Under the pieces are notes generated by a model. The model was not told the DNA's origin. It saw nothing but the letters and a program-made list of their open reading frames with translations, and ran no database searches. A stretch of 30,791 nt of DNA, from positions 13,004 to 43,794 of the forward strand of contig DJVI01000012.1 in the NCBI GenBank assembly GCA_002441125.1. Direction: 5' to 3'. Both the position numbers and the translations under genes were made by a program. This DNA is from Caldifarciminota bacterium UBA6260 (GTDB lineage: Bacteria > Hydrothermota > 32-111). This document shows positions 16,889 through 24,427 of the stretch, in pieces; positions within the stretch are counted from its first letter, which is position 1, and each line of letters starts with the position of its first letter.

Positions 16889-17686
16889 TCATTTTAAAAT
16901 ATTAATAGAATTTGTTTTATCAAGAATGATCTCATAACCATACTTTTTGTCATACTTCAAAAAACCTTCAACTATTATGTTTTTATTTTTAAAATAAAGG
17001 ATATTTATATTCTTTTTAAAAAACTCTTTACTTAAATTTTTAAAGATTACTATCGTAAAATTTTTATCACCTTTCAGTTTTATAAAGTATGTATCACTCT
17101 TTTTTGATCTGTAAACATCTACAACATAAGCTTTAAATCTTATCCAACTGTTCTCATAATTTTTGTAATTTTTGATTATCTGGTTGAAATCGAGAGTGTC
17201 TTTGAAAGAATCTATGGAAAAAGAGTATTTTCTTATATGTAAATATTTTTTGTAAAGATTTTCAAACATTGAAGAGTTGGATGAATTTATGTAAAAAAGA
17301 TCTTTTGAATATTTTTTAGGTTGTATAGCTTTGTTACATATTATAAAACTTTTCGAAGTGGAGAAAATTATTGTATAGTTTATAAGCGAGTCGTCAGCAA
17401 AAAGTAATGTGTCAACGAATAGAGATAAACTATCTTTCAAAGAATATTTTTTTGATATAGAACTTTTTGAAAGTATAACAGTTTTATTTATATCCTTTTT
17501 CTCTTTTAAAATATTGAGAAAATTTTTATCAGTGAAATCTGGAGAAACTATGGTTATCCCTTTTTGGGTTGAAGAAATAAAGTTTATAAAACTATCAAAA
17601 AAATCTTTATGTTCAAAACCTATTTCGTCTGAATAGATAAAGATGTTAAATAGAAAAATGAAAAAAAGAAAAATTTTTCTTTTCAT
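16889..17686 (-). CDS. Secreted protein with degenerate PLD-like region and C-terminal OB-fold
   Basis: Protein of 265 residues beginning with a signal peptide (MKRKIFLFFIFLFNIFIYS, then DEIGF). Residues about 25-150 loosely resemble a phospholipase D/nuclease half: a strand-helix start (INFISSTQKGITIVS), an IIFSTSKSFIICN strand pair, and INSSNSSMFENLYKKYLHI in place of the usual asparagine-rich end. The HxK catalytic motif is absent. Residues about 168-262 look like an OB-fold of the kind fused to secreted nucleases (WIRFKAYVVDVYRSKKSDTY, then FTIVIFKNL, then KNIIVEGFLKYDKKYGYEII). Its ATG overlaps the stop of the GlcD-like gene as ATGA, so the two are probably co-translated. The OB-fold call is moderate; the PLD relation is weak. 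Confidence 0.5.
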   Translation of the reverse strand: MKRKIFLFFIFLFNIFIYSDEIGFEHKDFFDSFINFISSTQKGITIVSPDFTDKNFLNILKEKKDINKTVILSKSSISKKYSLKDSLSLFVDTLLFADDSLINYTIIFSTSKSFIICNKAIQPKKYSKDLFYINSSNSSMFENLYKKYLHIRKYSFSIDSFKDTLDFNQIIKNYKNYENSWIRFKAYVVDVYRSKKSDTYFIKLKGDKNFTIVIFKNLSKEFFKKNINILYFKNKNIIVEGFLKYDKKYGYEIILDKTNSINILK

Positions 17687-19071
17687 GGGAAAATTTTATC
17701 AGGGTTAAAAATATTGTTTGGATCTAAAAGTTTCTTTATATTCTTTTGGATCTCAATCTCCTCTTTTGTAAAAACGAGTTTCATAAATTTTCTCTTGTAA
17801 ATCCCTATACCATGTTCACCTGAGAGTTTTCCACCAAGTTTAACAGAAATTTCCATTATATCTTTTACAACATTTTCAATATTCTTTTCAAAATTTTTAT
17901 CATCCTCTTTGAGTTTTAAAATGTTTATGTGAACATTACCATCACCTGCATGACCAAAAGTTATTATAGGTATTCTATATTTTTCTTCCAAAAGGTGGAG
18001 ATTTTTTATGAGTTCAGGGAGAGAGTTTATAGGGACAACAACATCCTCCCTTTCCCTTTTTACAGAGATATTAACCATAGCATCGTGCATAGATCTTCTG
18101 GCTTTCCATATCTTTTCCTGAAAGTTTTTATCCTCAGCTACCAATATATCAACACATCCTAATTTTGATGATATCGAATCTATCTTTTCTATACTTTTAT
18201 CAATTATATCCCTGTCGAACCCATCTATTCTCAAAAGGAGTTGTGCTTCACCTTTCTGTGAAGCCATCTGGTTTCCAAGAAAATTTTTTGCTGCCTCCAA
18301 AGCCCTTTTTTCCATAAACTCTATAGCTTGTGGAAAAATGCCTGAATGGATAATCTTTACAACAGCGTTGGAAGCATCATCTATCCTATCAAAAGCAAGT
18401 AAAAGGTCTATGCTGTATTTTGGTAAAGGTAAAAGTGAAAATGTTATCTCAGTTATGAAACCCAAAGTTCCTTCTGAACCTATAAAAATATCCTTCATAT
18501 TGTAACCTGTAGCATCCTTTCTTACCTTTCCTCCGAATTTTAAGATTTCACAATTTGGAGTAACGATTTTCAAACCTTTAACATAATCCTTTGTTGTTCC
18601 ATATTTAACCGCAGAAGGACCTCCGGAATTTTCAGCAACATTACCACCTATAGAACATGAATCTAAAGATGCGGGATCCGGTGGATAGAAAAGTTCAAAA
18701 CTCTCAACTTTCCTTTTTAACTCACCTGTTATTATTCCAGGTTGAGTTGTTACCATAAAATTTTCTCTATCTATTTCTATTATTTTATCCATTAGTTCTG
18801 TTGAGATTATTATTGAAGGGTATAGTGGTATCGCACCACCTGAAAGACCAGTTCCTCTTCCTCTTGGAACAACTGGGATCTTTTCTTTGCTTGAAAATTT
18901 TATTATCTCTATTGTTTCTTCTTCATTTTCTGGAAGAGTTACGAGTAATGGATAGGAATACCTGTTACCTGATTCATCAGAATAGTATTTTTCAAGTAAA
19001 TTTTCATCGAAAACTATTCTTTTTTCAGGGATGATATTTTTCAAACTGTTATAAATTTTTTTCCTTTCCAT
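17683..19071 (-). CDS. glcD: FAD-linked oxidase, GlcD/D-lactate dehydrogenase family
   Basis: Flavoprotein of 462 residues predicted to oxidise a 2-hydroxy acid such as D-lactate or glycolate. The N-terminal FAD_binding_4 (PCMH) domain contains VPRGRGTGLSGGA and PPDPASLDSCSIGGNVAENS, then KYGTTKDYV and GSEGTLGFITEI. The C-terminal FAD-oxidase domain carries the conserved FGHAGDGNVHINIL and GGKLSGEHGIGIYKRKFM motifs, including metal/substrate histidines. Length is normal for GlcD (about 460-490). The start is supported by the usual 30-residue distance to YYSDES, yet the promoter -10 box ends only 6 nt before the ATG and no Shine-Dalgarno is present, so the mRNA may be leaderless. No glcE/glcF partner is in the window; the downstream partner is the OB-fold protein. 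The exact substrate cannot be read from sequence. Confidence 0.88.
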   Translation of the reverse strand: MERKKIYNSLKNIIPEKRIVFDENLLEKYYSDESGNRYSYPLLVTLPENEEETIEIIKFSSKEKIPVVPRGRGTGLSGGAIPLYPSIIISTELMDKIIEIDRENFMVTTQPGIITGELKRKVESFELFYPPDPASLDSCSIGGNVAENSGGPSAVKYGTTKDYVKGLKIVTPNCEILKFGGKVRKDATGYNMKDIFIGSEGTLGFITEITFSLLPLPKYSIDLLLAFDRIDDASNAVVKIIHSGIFPQAIEFMEKRALEAAKNFLGNQMASQKGEAQLLLRIDGFDRDIIDKSIEKIDSISSKLGCVDILVAEDKNFQEKIWKARRSMHDAMVNISVKREREDVVVPINSLPELIKNLHLLEEKYRIPIITFGHAGDGNVHINILKLKEDDKNFEKNIENVVKDIMEISVKLGGKLSGEHGIGIYKRKFMKLVFTKEEIEIQKNIKKLLDPNNIFNPDKIFP

Positions 19072-19077
19072 TCTTAA

Positions 19078-19105
19078 AATATATTGTCTTAAAAGTTTCT
19101 GTCAA
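19078..19105 (-). promoter_or_regulatory. Sigma-70 promoter of the GlcD-like gene; predicted leaderless transcript
   Basis: On the minus strand TTGACA (19105-19100), a 16-nt spacer, then TATATT (19083-19078). The normal start point, 6-7 nt beyond the -10, falls on or next to the A of the ATG at 19071, so little or no 5' UTR would be made. Confidence 0.7.
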
Positions 19106-19119
19106 TAGAAGTTGTTTTG

Positions 19120-19147
19120 TTTACTTTTAAAAAAAAGTATGTATAAT
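19120..19147 (+). promoter_or_regulatory. Sigma-70 promoter of the receiver-ATP-grasp gene
   Basis: TTTACT (19120-19125), a 16-nt spacer, then TATAAT (19142-19147). It lies back to back with the glcD promoter, with 14 nt between the two -35 boxes. The ATG at 19163 is 15 nt after the -10, giving a leader of about 9 nt made up mostly of GGAGG. Confidence 0.6.
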
Positions 19148-19162
19148 TTTTTTGGAGGTGTT

Positions 19163-22141
19163 ATGGAAAGGGAACCCATAGTTGAAAAGTTTATCCAATC
19201 TTATACATCCTATAAAAACAATATCGAAATATTTCATGATCTCTCCACCTTCAAGGTAAAAGAGATACTTCTTGTAGCAACCTTTTATGATGGCTTTATC
19301 CTTGAAGAGGAGGGAAGGTTAGCTGAAAGGATTTTTGGAGAGTACCATAAACTATCTTTGCCTGATGCACCAAGAGTTACAAACGCTACCAACGGTGAAG
19401 AGGCTTGTAATTGGCTTAAAAGGGAACATTTCGATATGGTTATTTTGACTATGAGGATAGATGGAATGTCTCCCTACCAATTGAAAGAGAAGATTAGAAG
19501 TGTGAATAAAGATATACCTATAGTAATACTTTTGAATGATAATGGAGAGATCCCACTAATCAGAGATCAACTTGAAAAGGATAAAGATAAAGACCTTGTT
19601 TTTGTCTGGAATGGTGATTCAAAGGTTTTCCTCGCTATGATCAAATATGTTGAGGATAAAAAAAATATAGAAAGGGATACATTTGTTGGAAATGTGAGGG
19701 TAATACTTCTTGTAGAGGATTCTATAAGGTATATTTCAAGGTATCTGCCTATCCTTTACTCTGAAATTTTGAAACAGACACAGAGGTTGATAATACAGGA
19801 AAAACTTGATGACATGAAAAAACTTTTGCGTTTAAGGGCGAGACCAAAAATAATCATAGCTACAAATTTTGAAGATGCTGTTTACTATTTTGAAAAGTAT
19901 AAAGATAATCTTTTAACTGTAATTTCAGATATGAAATTTCCAAAGAACAACGCTACAAATTATAACGCCGGATATGAGTTGATAAAATTTGTAAAAGAGT
20001 CGATGCCTGAATTACCTTGTCTTTTACAATCATTCGAAAAAGAGAATATGAAAAAAGCTAAAGAGTTGAAAGTCCCATTCATAAACAAAAACAGTGAAAA
20101 GTTGAGTCAAGAGCTGAGAAGTTTCATATTCAACAATCTTGGTTTTGGATCTTTCATTTTCAAAGACAGAAAAGGTAAAGAGATAGTTAAAGCGAGTAAC
20201 ATAGAATCTTTCAGAAAGATCCTATCAACTATTCCATCAGAATCTTTAGTTTTCCATGCTAACCTAAATCAGTTCTCCGCTTGGCTTATGGCAAGAGGTG
20301 AAATCAAGATCGCAAAAAAACTACAAAAACTGAGAGTTTCAGATTTCAAATCTGTAGAGGATTTAAGAAAATATCTTATCGATATAACTTTGGATATTGA
20401 TAAGGAATCGATAAAGGGGAAAGTTGTAAAATATTCTGAAAATCTAAAAAAGGATGAACAGGTTATAATTCAAATAGCTGATGGCACTCTTGGAGGTAAG
20501 GGAAGAGGTATAGCTTTCGTTAACAACATACTTCAGAACACAGACATATTTGAAACTTTTGAGAATGTTAAGGTCACTATGCCAAAAACCATGTTGATAG
20601 GTTCTGAAGAGTTTTCTAATTTTATTGAAAGAAACAACCTTTCACATTATGTTTTGCATGAAAACGATTACACAAAATTAAGGAAAAAATTTTTGAAAGG
20701 GAAACTTTCGAATGAACTTATATACAAGTTGAGAAAAAAGCTGAAAAGTTTCACAAGACCTATAGCTGTAAGATCATCAAGCCTTTTCGAAGATTCAATA
20801 TCACAATCTTTTTCCGGAGTTTTCGAAACATATATGCTCCCGAACAATGATGAAGATTTTGAAAAGAGGTTGAAAGATATTGAGGATGCTATAAAACTCG
20901 TTTTCTCATCAGTTTTTTCACCATCAGCGAGAGCATATTTTAACGCTATAAACTACAAGATAGAAGAGGAGAAGATGGCTGTTATAATTCAGGAGGTTGT
21001 AGGACATCCATATGGGAAATACTATTACCCATCATTCTCTGGAGTTATGCAATCAGATAATTACTATCCTATATCACATCTTAAAAGAGAGGATGGGATA
21101 TGTGAGGTTGCTGTTGGGCTTGGGAAATATGTTATCGATGGTAACGATTCTTTTAGATTCTGCCCAAAATATCCAGATATAGATATAAACATAAATAACA
21201 AAACACAAAAATTCTTTTATGCTATAAATCTTGAGGATAAAAAAAACTTTAACCTTTTGGAGGGAGACAGTTCCACACTTGAGAATGTTGATATTGATTA
21301 TGCAAGAAAAAACGGGAGTTTGAACTATATTGGATCAGTTATTGATACTTTCAGTGGAACTCTTACAGATGATCTTTCGCAGAAAGGTCCTCTTGTAATA
21401 AACTTCAACTCTATAGTAAAATACGAATATTTCCCATTATCAAAGATATTGAACCAGATAAGTTCTATTGTGAAATTCGCTATAGGTTCTCCATGTGAAA
21501 TCGAGTTCGCTGTTGATCTTAACCCTGATGAAAATGGAAAGAAGAGATTTTATATTTTACAGATAAAACCTATAATAAGAAAACACTCTGAAATAGATGT
21601 TGATATAGAAAGTATTCCAAGAGATAGGATAATATTTTTCTCAGATAATGCTATGGGGAATGGGCTTTTGGATGATATAAAGGATATAATACTTATCAAT
21701 CCTGAAAAGTTCGACAGGTTAAAAAGTGTTGAACTTGTTCCAAAGATAGAAGAGATAAACAGAGAGTTCGGAAGTAAAGGAAAAAAATATATTATCGCTG
21801 GACCTGGCAGATGGGGGACCAAAGATCCATTTTTGGGAATACCAGTTTTATGGTCATCAATATCGAATGTGAAAGTTATTGTTGAAATAGAGATGAAAGA
21901 TATGCTTATTGAACCATCTTTAGGTTCACATTTTTTCCATAATGTTGTTACAATGAATGTATTTTATCTTACAATTTTTAGTCAAAAGAAATCTGATTCC
22001 TTCATAGATTGGGATCTTTTATATAAGGAAAAAAATATAAAAGATCTGGGGAACAATATATTACATATAGAATTTGAGAAACCTCTAAAAATTTTGATAG
22101 ATGGGAAAAGAGGGAAAGGTGCAATAGTAAAAAGTGATTAA
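19163..22141 (+). CDS. Pseudo-receiver/receiver fused to PEP/pyruvate-binding (PPDK_N) ATP-grasp domain
   Basis: Protein of 992 residues. ATG 19163 follows GGAGG at 19154-19158; upstream in-frame TTG 19112 is rejected because it precedes the promoter -10. Residues about 33-165 form a CheY-like fold in which the phospho-acceptor position is Thr96 (DMVILTMRIDG) and the acidic pocket is missing (LLVATFYDG). Residues about 178-325 form a second receiver with Glu185/Asp186, Asp256 (VISDMKFP) and Lys309. Residues about 450-815 match the PEP synthase/pyruvate phosphate dikinase ATP-grasp domain: GGKGRGIAFVNNIL, RPIAVRSSSLFEDSISQSFS with GVFETY, and the closing FYILQIKPI. The phosphohistidine swivel and PEP TIM barrel are absent, so it is not a complete PEP synthase. 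The last 180 residues (GPGRWGTKDP, LGSHFFHNV) are conserved-looking but unassigned. Probably a phosphorelay-controlled phosphotransferase or sensor. Confidence 0.82.
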   Translation: MEREPIVEKFIQSYTSYKNNIEIFHDLSTFKVKEILLVATFYDGFILEEEGRLAERIFGEYHKLSLPDAPRVTNATNGEEACNWLKREHFDMVILTMRIDGMSPYQLKEKIRSVNKDIPIVILLNDNGEIPLIRDQLEKDKDKDLVFVWNGDSKVFLAMIKYVEDKKNIERDTFVGNVRVILLVEDSIRYISRYLPILYSEILKQTQRLIIQEKLDDMKKLLRLRARPKIIIATNFEDAVYYFEKYKDNLLTVISDMKFPKNNATNYNAGYELIKFVKESMPELPCLLQSFEKENMKKAKELKVPFINKNSEKLSQELRSFIFNNLGFGSFIFKDRKGKEIVKASNIESFRKILSTIPSESLVFHANLNQFSAWLMARGEIKIAKKLQKLRVSDFKSVEDLRKYLIDITLDIDKESIKGKVVKYSENLKKDEQVIIQIADGTLGGKGRGIAFVNNILQNTDIFETFENVKVTMPKTMLIGSEEFSNFIERNNLSHYVLHENDYTKLRKKFLKGKLSNELIYKLRKKLKSFTRPIAVRSSSLFEDSISQSFSGVFETYMLPNNDEDFEKRLKDIEDAIKLVFSSVFSPSARAYFNAINYKIEEEKMAVIIQEVVGHPYGKYYYPSFSGVMQSDNYYPISHLKREDGICEVAVGLGKYVIDGNDSFRFCPKYPDIDININNKTQKFFYAINLEDKKNFNLLEGDSSTLENVDIDYARKNGSLNYIGSVIDTFSGTLTDDLSQKGPLVINFNSIVKYEYFPLSKILNQISSIVKFAIGSPCEIEFAVDLNPDENGKKRFYILQIKPIIRKHSEIDVDIESIPRDRIIFFSDNAMGNGLLDDIKDIILINPEKFDRLKSVELVPKIEEINREFGSKGKKYIIAGPGRWGTKDPFLGIPVLWSSISNVKVIVEIEMKDMLIEPSLGSHFFHNVVTMNVFYLTIFSQKKSDSFIDWDLLYKEKNIKDLGNNILHIEFEKPLKILIDGKRGKGAIVKSD

Positions 22142-22146
22142 ACCCC

Positions 22147-22174
22147 TTGACAAAAATTCCCCATATGTTTTAAT
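22147..22174 (+). promoter_or_regulatory. Sigma-70 promoter of the nfnAB operon
   Basis: TTGACA (22147-22152), a 16-nt spacer, then TTTAAT (22169-22174), beginning 6 nt after the preceding stop. A perfect TATAAT at 22178-22183 is 25 nt from this -35 and is less likely. Shine-Dalgarno AAGGAGG is at 22185-22191 for ATG 22196. Confidence 0.55.
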
Positions 22175-22195
22175 TTTTATAATTAAGGAGGAATT

Positions 22196-23023
22196 ATGTA
22201 CCAAATAATTGAACATCAAAAAATAGGTCAAAATATCCATAAACTGGTTATAAAAGCACCATTGATAGCAAGAGAAGCAAAACCGGGTCAATTCGTCATA
22301 CTCAGATCTTATGAAAATGGGGAAAGAATACCCATAACTATATGTGATAAGGATAAAGAAAGAGGAAGTATAACTCTTTATATTCAGGAGGTGGGGAAAT
22401 CTACCGCAAAGATAGGAAGTTTAAAAGAGAACGATTATATCGTTGATGTTGTTGGACCTCTTGGCAAAGCTGCAAACATTGAAAAGGTTGGAACTGTTGT
22501 AACTATCGGTGGTGGAGTTGGATGTGCTATCACCTATCCTGAAACGAAAGCTTATAAAGAGGCTGGGAATTATGTTATATCTATAATGGGATTTAGAAAT
22601 GTTTCATACAAGATACTTGAGGATGAGATGAAAAAAATCAGTGATGAACTTTACATCACAACGGATGATGGTTCTTATGGAGAGAAAGGATTTGTATCAG
22701 ATAAGTTGAAAGAACTAATAAATCGAGGTAAAAAGATCGATGAGGTTCTCGTAATCGGTCCTGCTATAATGATGAAGGTAGTTTCAGATATTACAAAAGA
22801 GTATGGGATAAAAACTATAGCGTCTTTGAACTCAATAATGGTTGATGGGACTGGAATGTGCGGTGCATGCAGGGTTGAAGTTGGTGGGAAAACAAAATTC
22901 GCCTGTGTCGATGGTCCGGAATTTGATGCTCATCAGGTTGATTTCCCACTTTTAATGAAAAGATTATCCATGTATAAAGATGAAGAAAAACTCTCTTATG
23001 AAAAATTTATTAACGAGAGGTGA
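22196..23023 (+). CDS. nfnA: NADH-dependent ferredoxin:NADP+ oxidoreductase small subunit (NfnA/SudB)
   Basis: The 275-residue subunit carries FAD, a [2Fe-2S] cluster and the NAD(H) site of the electron-bifurcating transhydrogenase, which links NADH, reduced ferredoxin and NADPH. The N-terminal flavin-reductase-like barrel contains RIPITIC (44-50). The nucleotide-binding part contains TIGGGVGCAITYPE (103-116). The cluster region MVDGTGMCGACRVEV then FACVDG supplies Asp217, Cys222, Cys225 and Cys237, matching the unusual Asp-plus-three-Cys ligation of NfnA. A strong Shine-Dalgarno (AAGGAGG) defines the start. nfnB follows 3 nt later. Related sulfide dehydrogenase SudB and dihydroorotate dehydrogenase PyrK are the alternatives; pairing with a GltA-like large subunit supports Nfn/Sud. 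Confidence 0.9.
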   Translation: MYQIIEHQKIGQNIHKLVIKAPLIAREAKPGQFVILRSYENGERIPITICDKDKERGSITLYIQEVGKSTAKIGSLKENDYIVDVVGPLGKAANIEKVGTVVTIGGGVGCAITYPETKAYKEAGNYVISIMGFRNVSYKILEDEMKKISDELYITTDDGSYGEKGFVSDKLKELINRGKKIDEVLVIGPAIMMKVVSDITKEYGIKTIASLNSIMVDGTGMCGACRVEVGGKTKFACVDGPEFDAHQVDFPLLMKRLSMYKDEEKLSYEKFINER

Positions 23024-23026
23024 AAT

Positions 23027-24427
23027 ATGGCAAAGAATAAAGAAAGAATCGATATGCCAAGACAGGAAATAGAGAAAAGGATAAGAAATTTTGAAGAGGT
23101 CGCTCTTGGTTACACTGAACAGATGGCTTTACTTGAAGCTGAAAGATGTTTAAACTGCAAGGATCCTCTCTGTGTTAAAGGTTGTCCTGTTAATGTAAAG
23201 ATACCTGAATTCATCAAGTTGATAAATGAAAAAAAATATCTCGAAGCTTTGAAAAAGATAAAAGAGACCAACTCTCTTCCAGCTGTTTGTGGAAGAGTAT
23301 GTCCACAGGAGGAGCAGTGTGAGGCTGCCTGTGTTTTGAGTAAAGCGAAAAAACCTATCGCTATAGGAAGACTTGAAAGGTATGTTGCAGATTGGGTATC
23401 TTTGATGGGTATAGAGGAAGAGATTCCTAAAATAGATAAAAACAATATTAAGGTAGCAGTTATAGGTTCAGGCCCCGGTGGGTTGACTTGTGCTGCGGAT
23501 CTCGCTTTGATGGGCTACGATGTTACAATTTTTGAAGCTTTACATAAGGCTGGCGGAGTTTTGGTATATGGTATTCCAGAGTTCAGATTACCGAAAAGAA
23601 TAGTTGAAAGGGAAGTTGAATATCTGAAAAAATTGGGTGTTGAAATAAAAACTAATGTTGTTGTTGGTAAATCTATAACTTTAAAGGATCTTTTCGATGA
23701 AGGTTATAAGGCTGTTTACCTTGGATTGGGTGCTGGACTTCCAAAATTTATGAATCTGAAAGGTGAAAACCTTTTGAACATCTATTCAGCAAACGAGTAT
23801 CTGACGAGAACAAACCTTATGAAAGCTTACAGATTCCCTGAGTATGATACTCCGATTAAGAAAGGTAAAAGGGTTGCGGTGATAGGTGGTGGTAATGTCG
23901 CTATGGATGCTGTAAGAAGTGCTTTAAGATATGGAGCAAGTGAAGCGATGATAATTTACAGAAGATCAAAACAGGAATTACCAGCAAGGGAAGAGGAAGT
24001 TGAAAATGCTGAAGCTGAAGGAGTGAAATTCAATTTTCTTGTGAATCCTCTTGAATTCATAGGTGATGAGAATGGGTTTGTAAAAAGAATAAAACTCCAA
24101 AAGATGGAACTTGGTGAACCTGACGAATCTGGAAGAAGAAGACCTGTTCCAGTTGAGGGAAGTGAATTCTACCTTGATGTAGATGTAGTCGTAATAGCTA
24201 TCGGACAGACAGCGAACCCAGTTTTATTAGATGTAACACCTGAGGTTAAAAGGAACAAATGGGGATACATTGAAGTTTACGATCAGTATGGAAGAACAAG
24301 TATGAAGGGAGTATTTGCGGGTGGAGATATTGTAACAGGTGAAGCCACTGTGATACAAGCGATGGGATCAGGTAAAAAATCAGCGTTGGGAATAGATGAG
24401 TATGTAAAAACTGGAAAATGGGTTTGA
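23027..24427 (+). CDS. nfnB: NADH-dependent ferredoxin:NADP+ oxidoreductase large subunit (NfnB; GltA/SudA family)
   Basis: The 466-residue flavoprotein houses the bifurcating FAD, two [4Fe-4S] clusters and the NADPH site. Eight N-terminal cysteines (41, 44, 49, 53 and 88, 92, 98, 102) match the glutamate-synthase small-subunit iron-sulfur domain. The FAD fold begins VAVIGSGPGGLTCAADLA (143-160). The second dinucleotide fold has VAVIGGGNVAMDAVRSALRY. Near the C-terminus GVFAGGDIVTGEATVIQAMG is the conserved FAD-closing motif. The length equals that of characterised NfnB (about 468). The Shine-Dalgarno GAGAGGTG overlaps the nfnA stop, indicating coupled translation. Databases often label this protein an NADPH-dependent glutamate synthase, but no GOGAT large subunit is present here, so Nfn/Sud is preferred. 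Confidence 0.9.
   Translation: MAKNKERIDMPRQEIEKRIRNFEEVALGYTEQMALLEAERCLNCKDPLCVKGCPVNVKIPEFIKLINEKKYLEALKKIKETNSLPAVCGRVCPQEEQCEAACVLSKAKKPIAIGRLERYVADWVSLMGIEEEIPKIDKNNIKVAVIGSGPGGLTCAADLALMGYDVTIFEALHKAGGVLVYGIPEFRLPKRIVEREVEYLKKLGVEIKTNVVVGKSITLKDLFDEGYKAVYLGLGAGLPKFMNLKGENLLNIYSANEYLTRTNLMKAYRFPEYDTPIKKGKRVAVIGGGNVAMDAVRSALRYGASEAMIIYRRSKQELPAREEEVENAEAEGVKFNFLVNPLEFIGDENGFVKRIKLQKMELGEPDESGRRRPVPVEGSEFYLDVDVVVIAIGQTANPVLLDVTPEVKRNKWGYIEVYDQYGRTSMKGVFAGGDIVTGEATVIQAMGSGKKSALGIDEYVKTGKWV

Noticed and set aside
19112..19162. Upstream TTG start for the receiver-ATP-grasp protein
   Set aside because: It precedes the -35 and -10 boxes; ATG 19163 follows a strong GGAGG.
19163..22141. Complete phosphoenolpyruvate synthase
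   Set aside because: Only the ATP-grasp part is recognisable; the phosphohistidine domain and the PEP-utilising barrel are missing.
22178..22183. TATAAT as the nfnA -10 box
   Set aside because: The only good -35 (TTGACA 22147-22152) is 25 nt away, and no other -35 lies at 16-18 nt. TTTAAT at 22169 fits better.
23027..24427. Annotation as glutamate synthase small subunit
   Set aside because: No GOGAT large subunit is present and the partner is an NfnA/SudB-type protein, so Nfn/Sud is the better reading despite family names.
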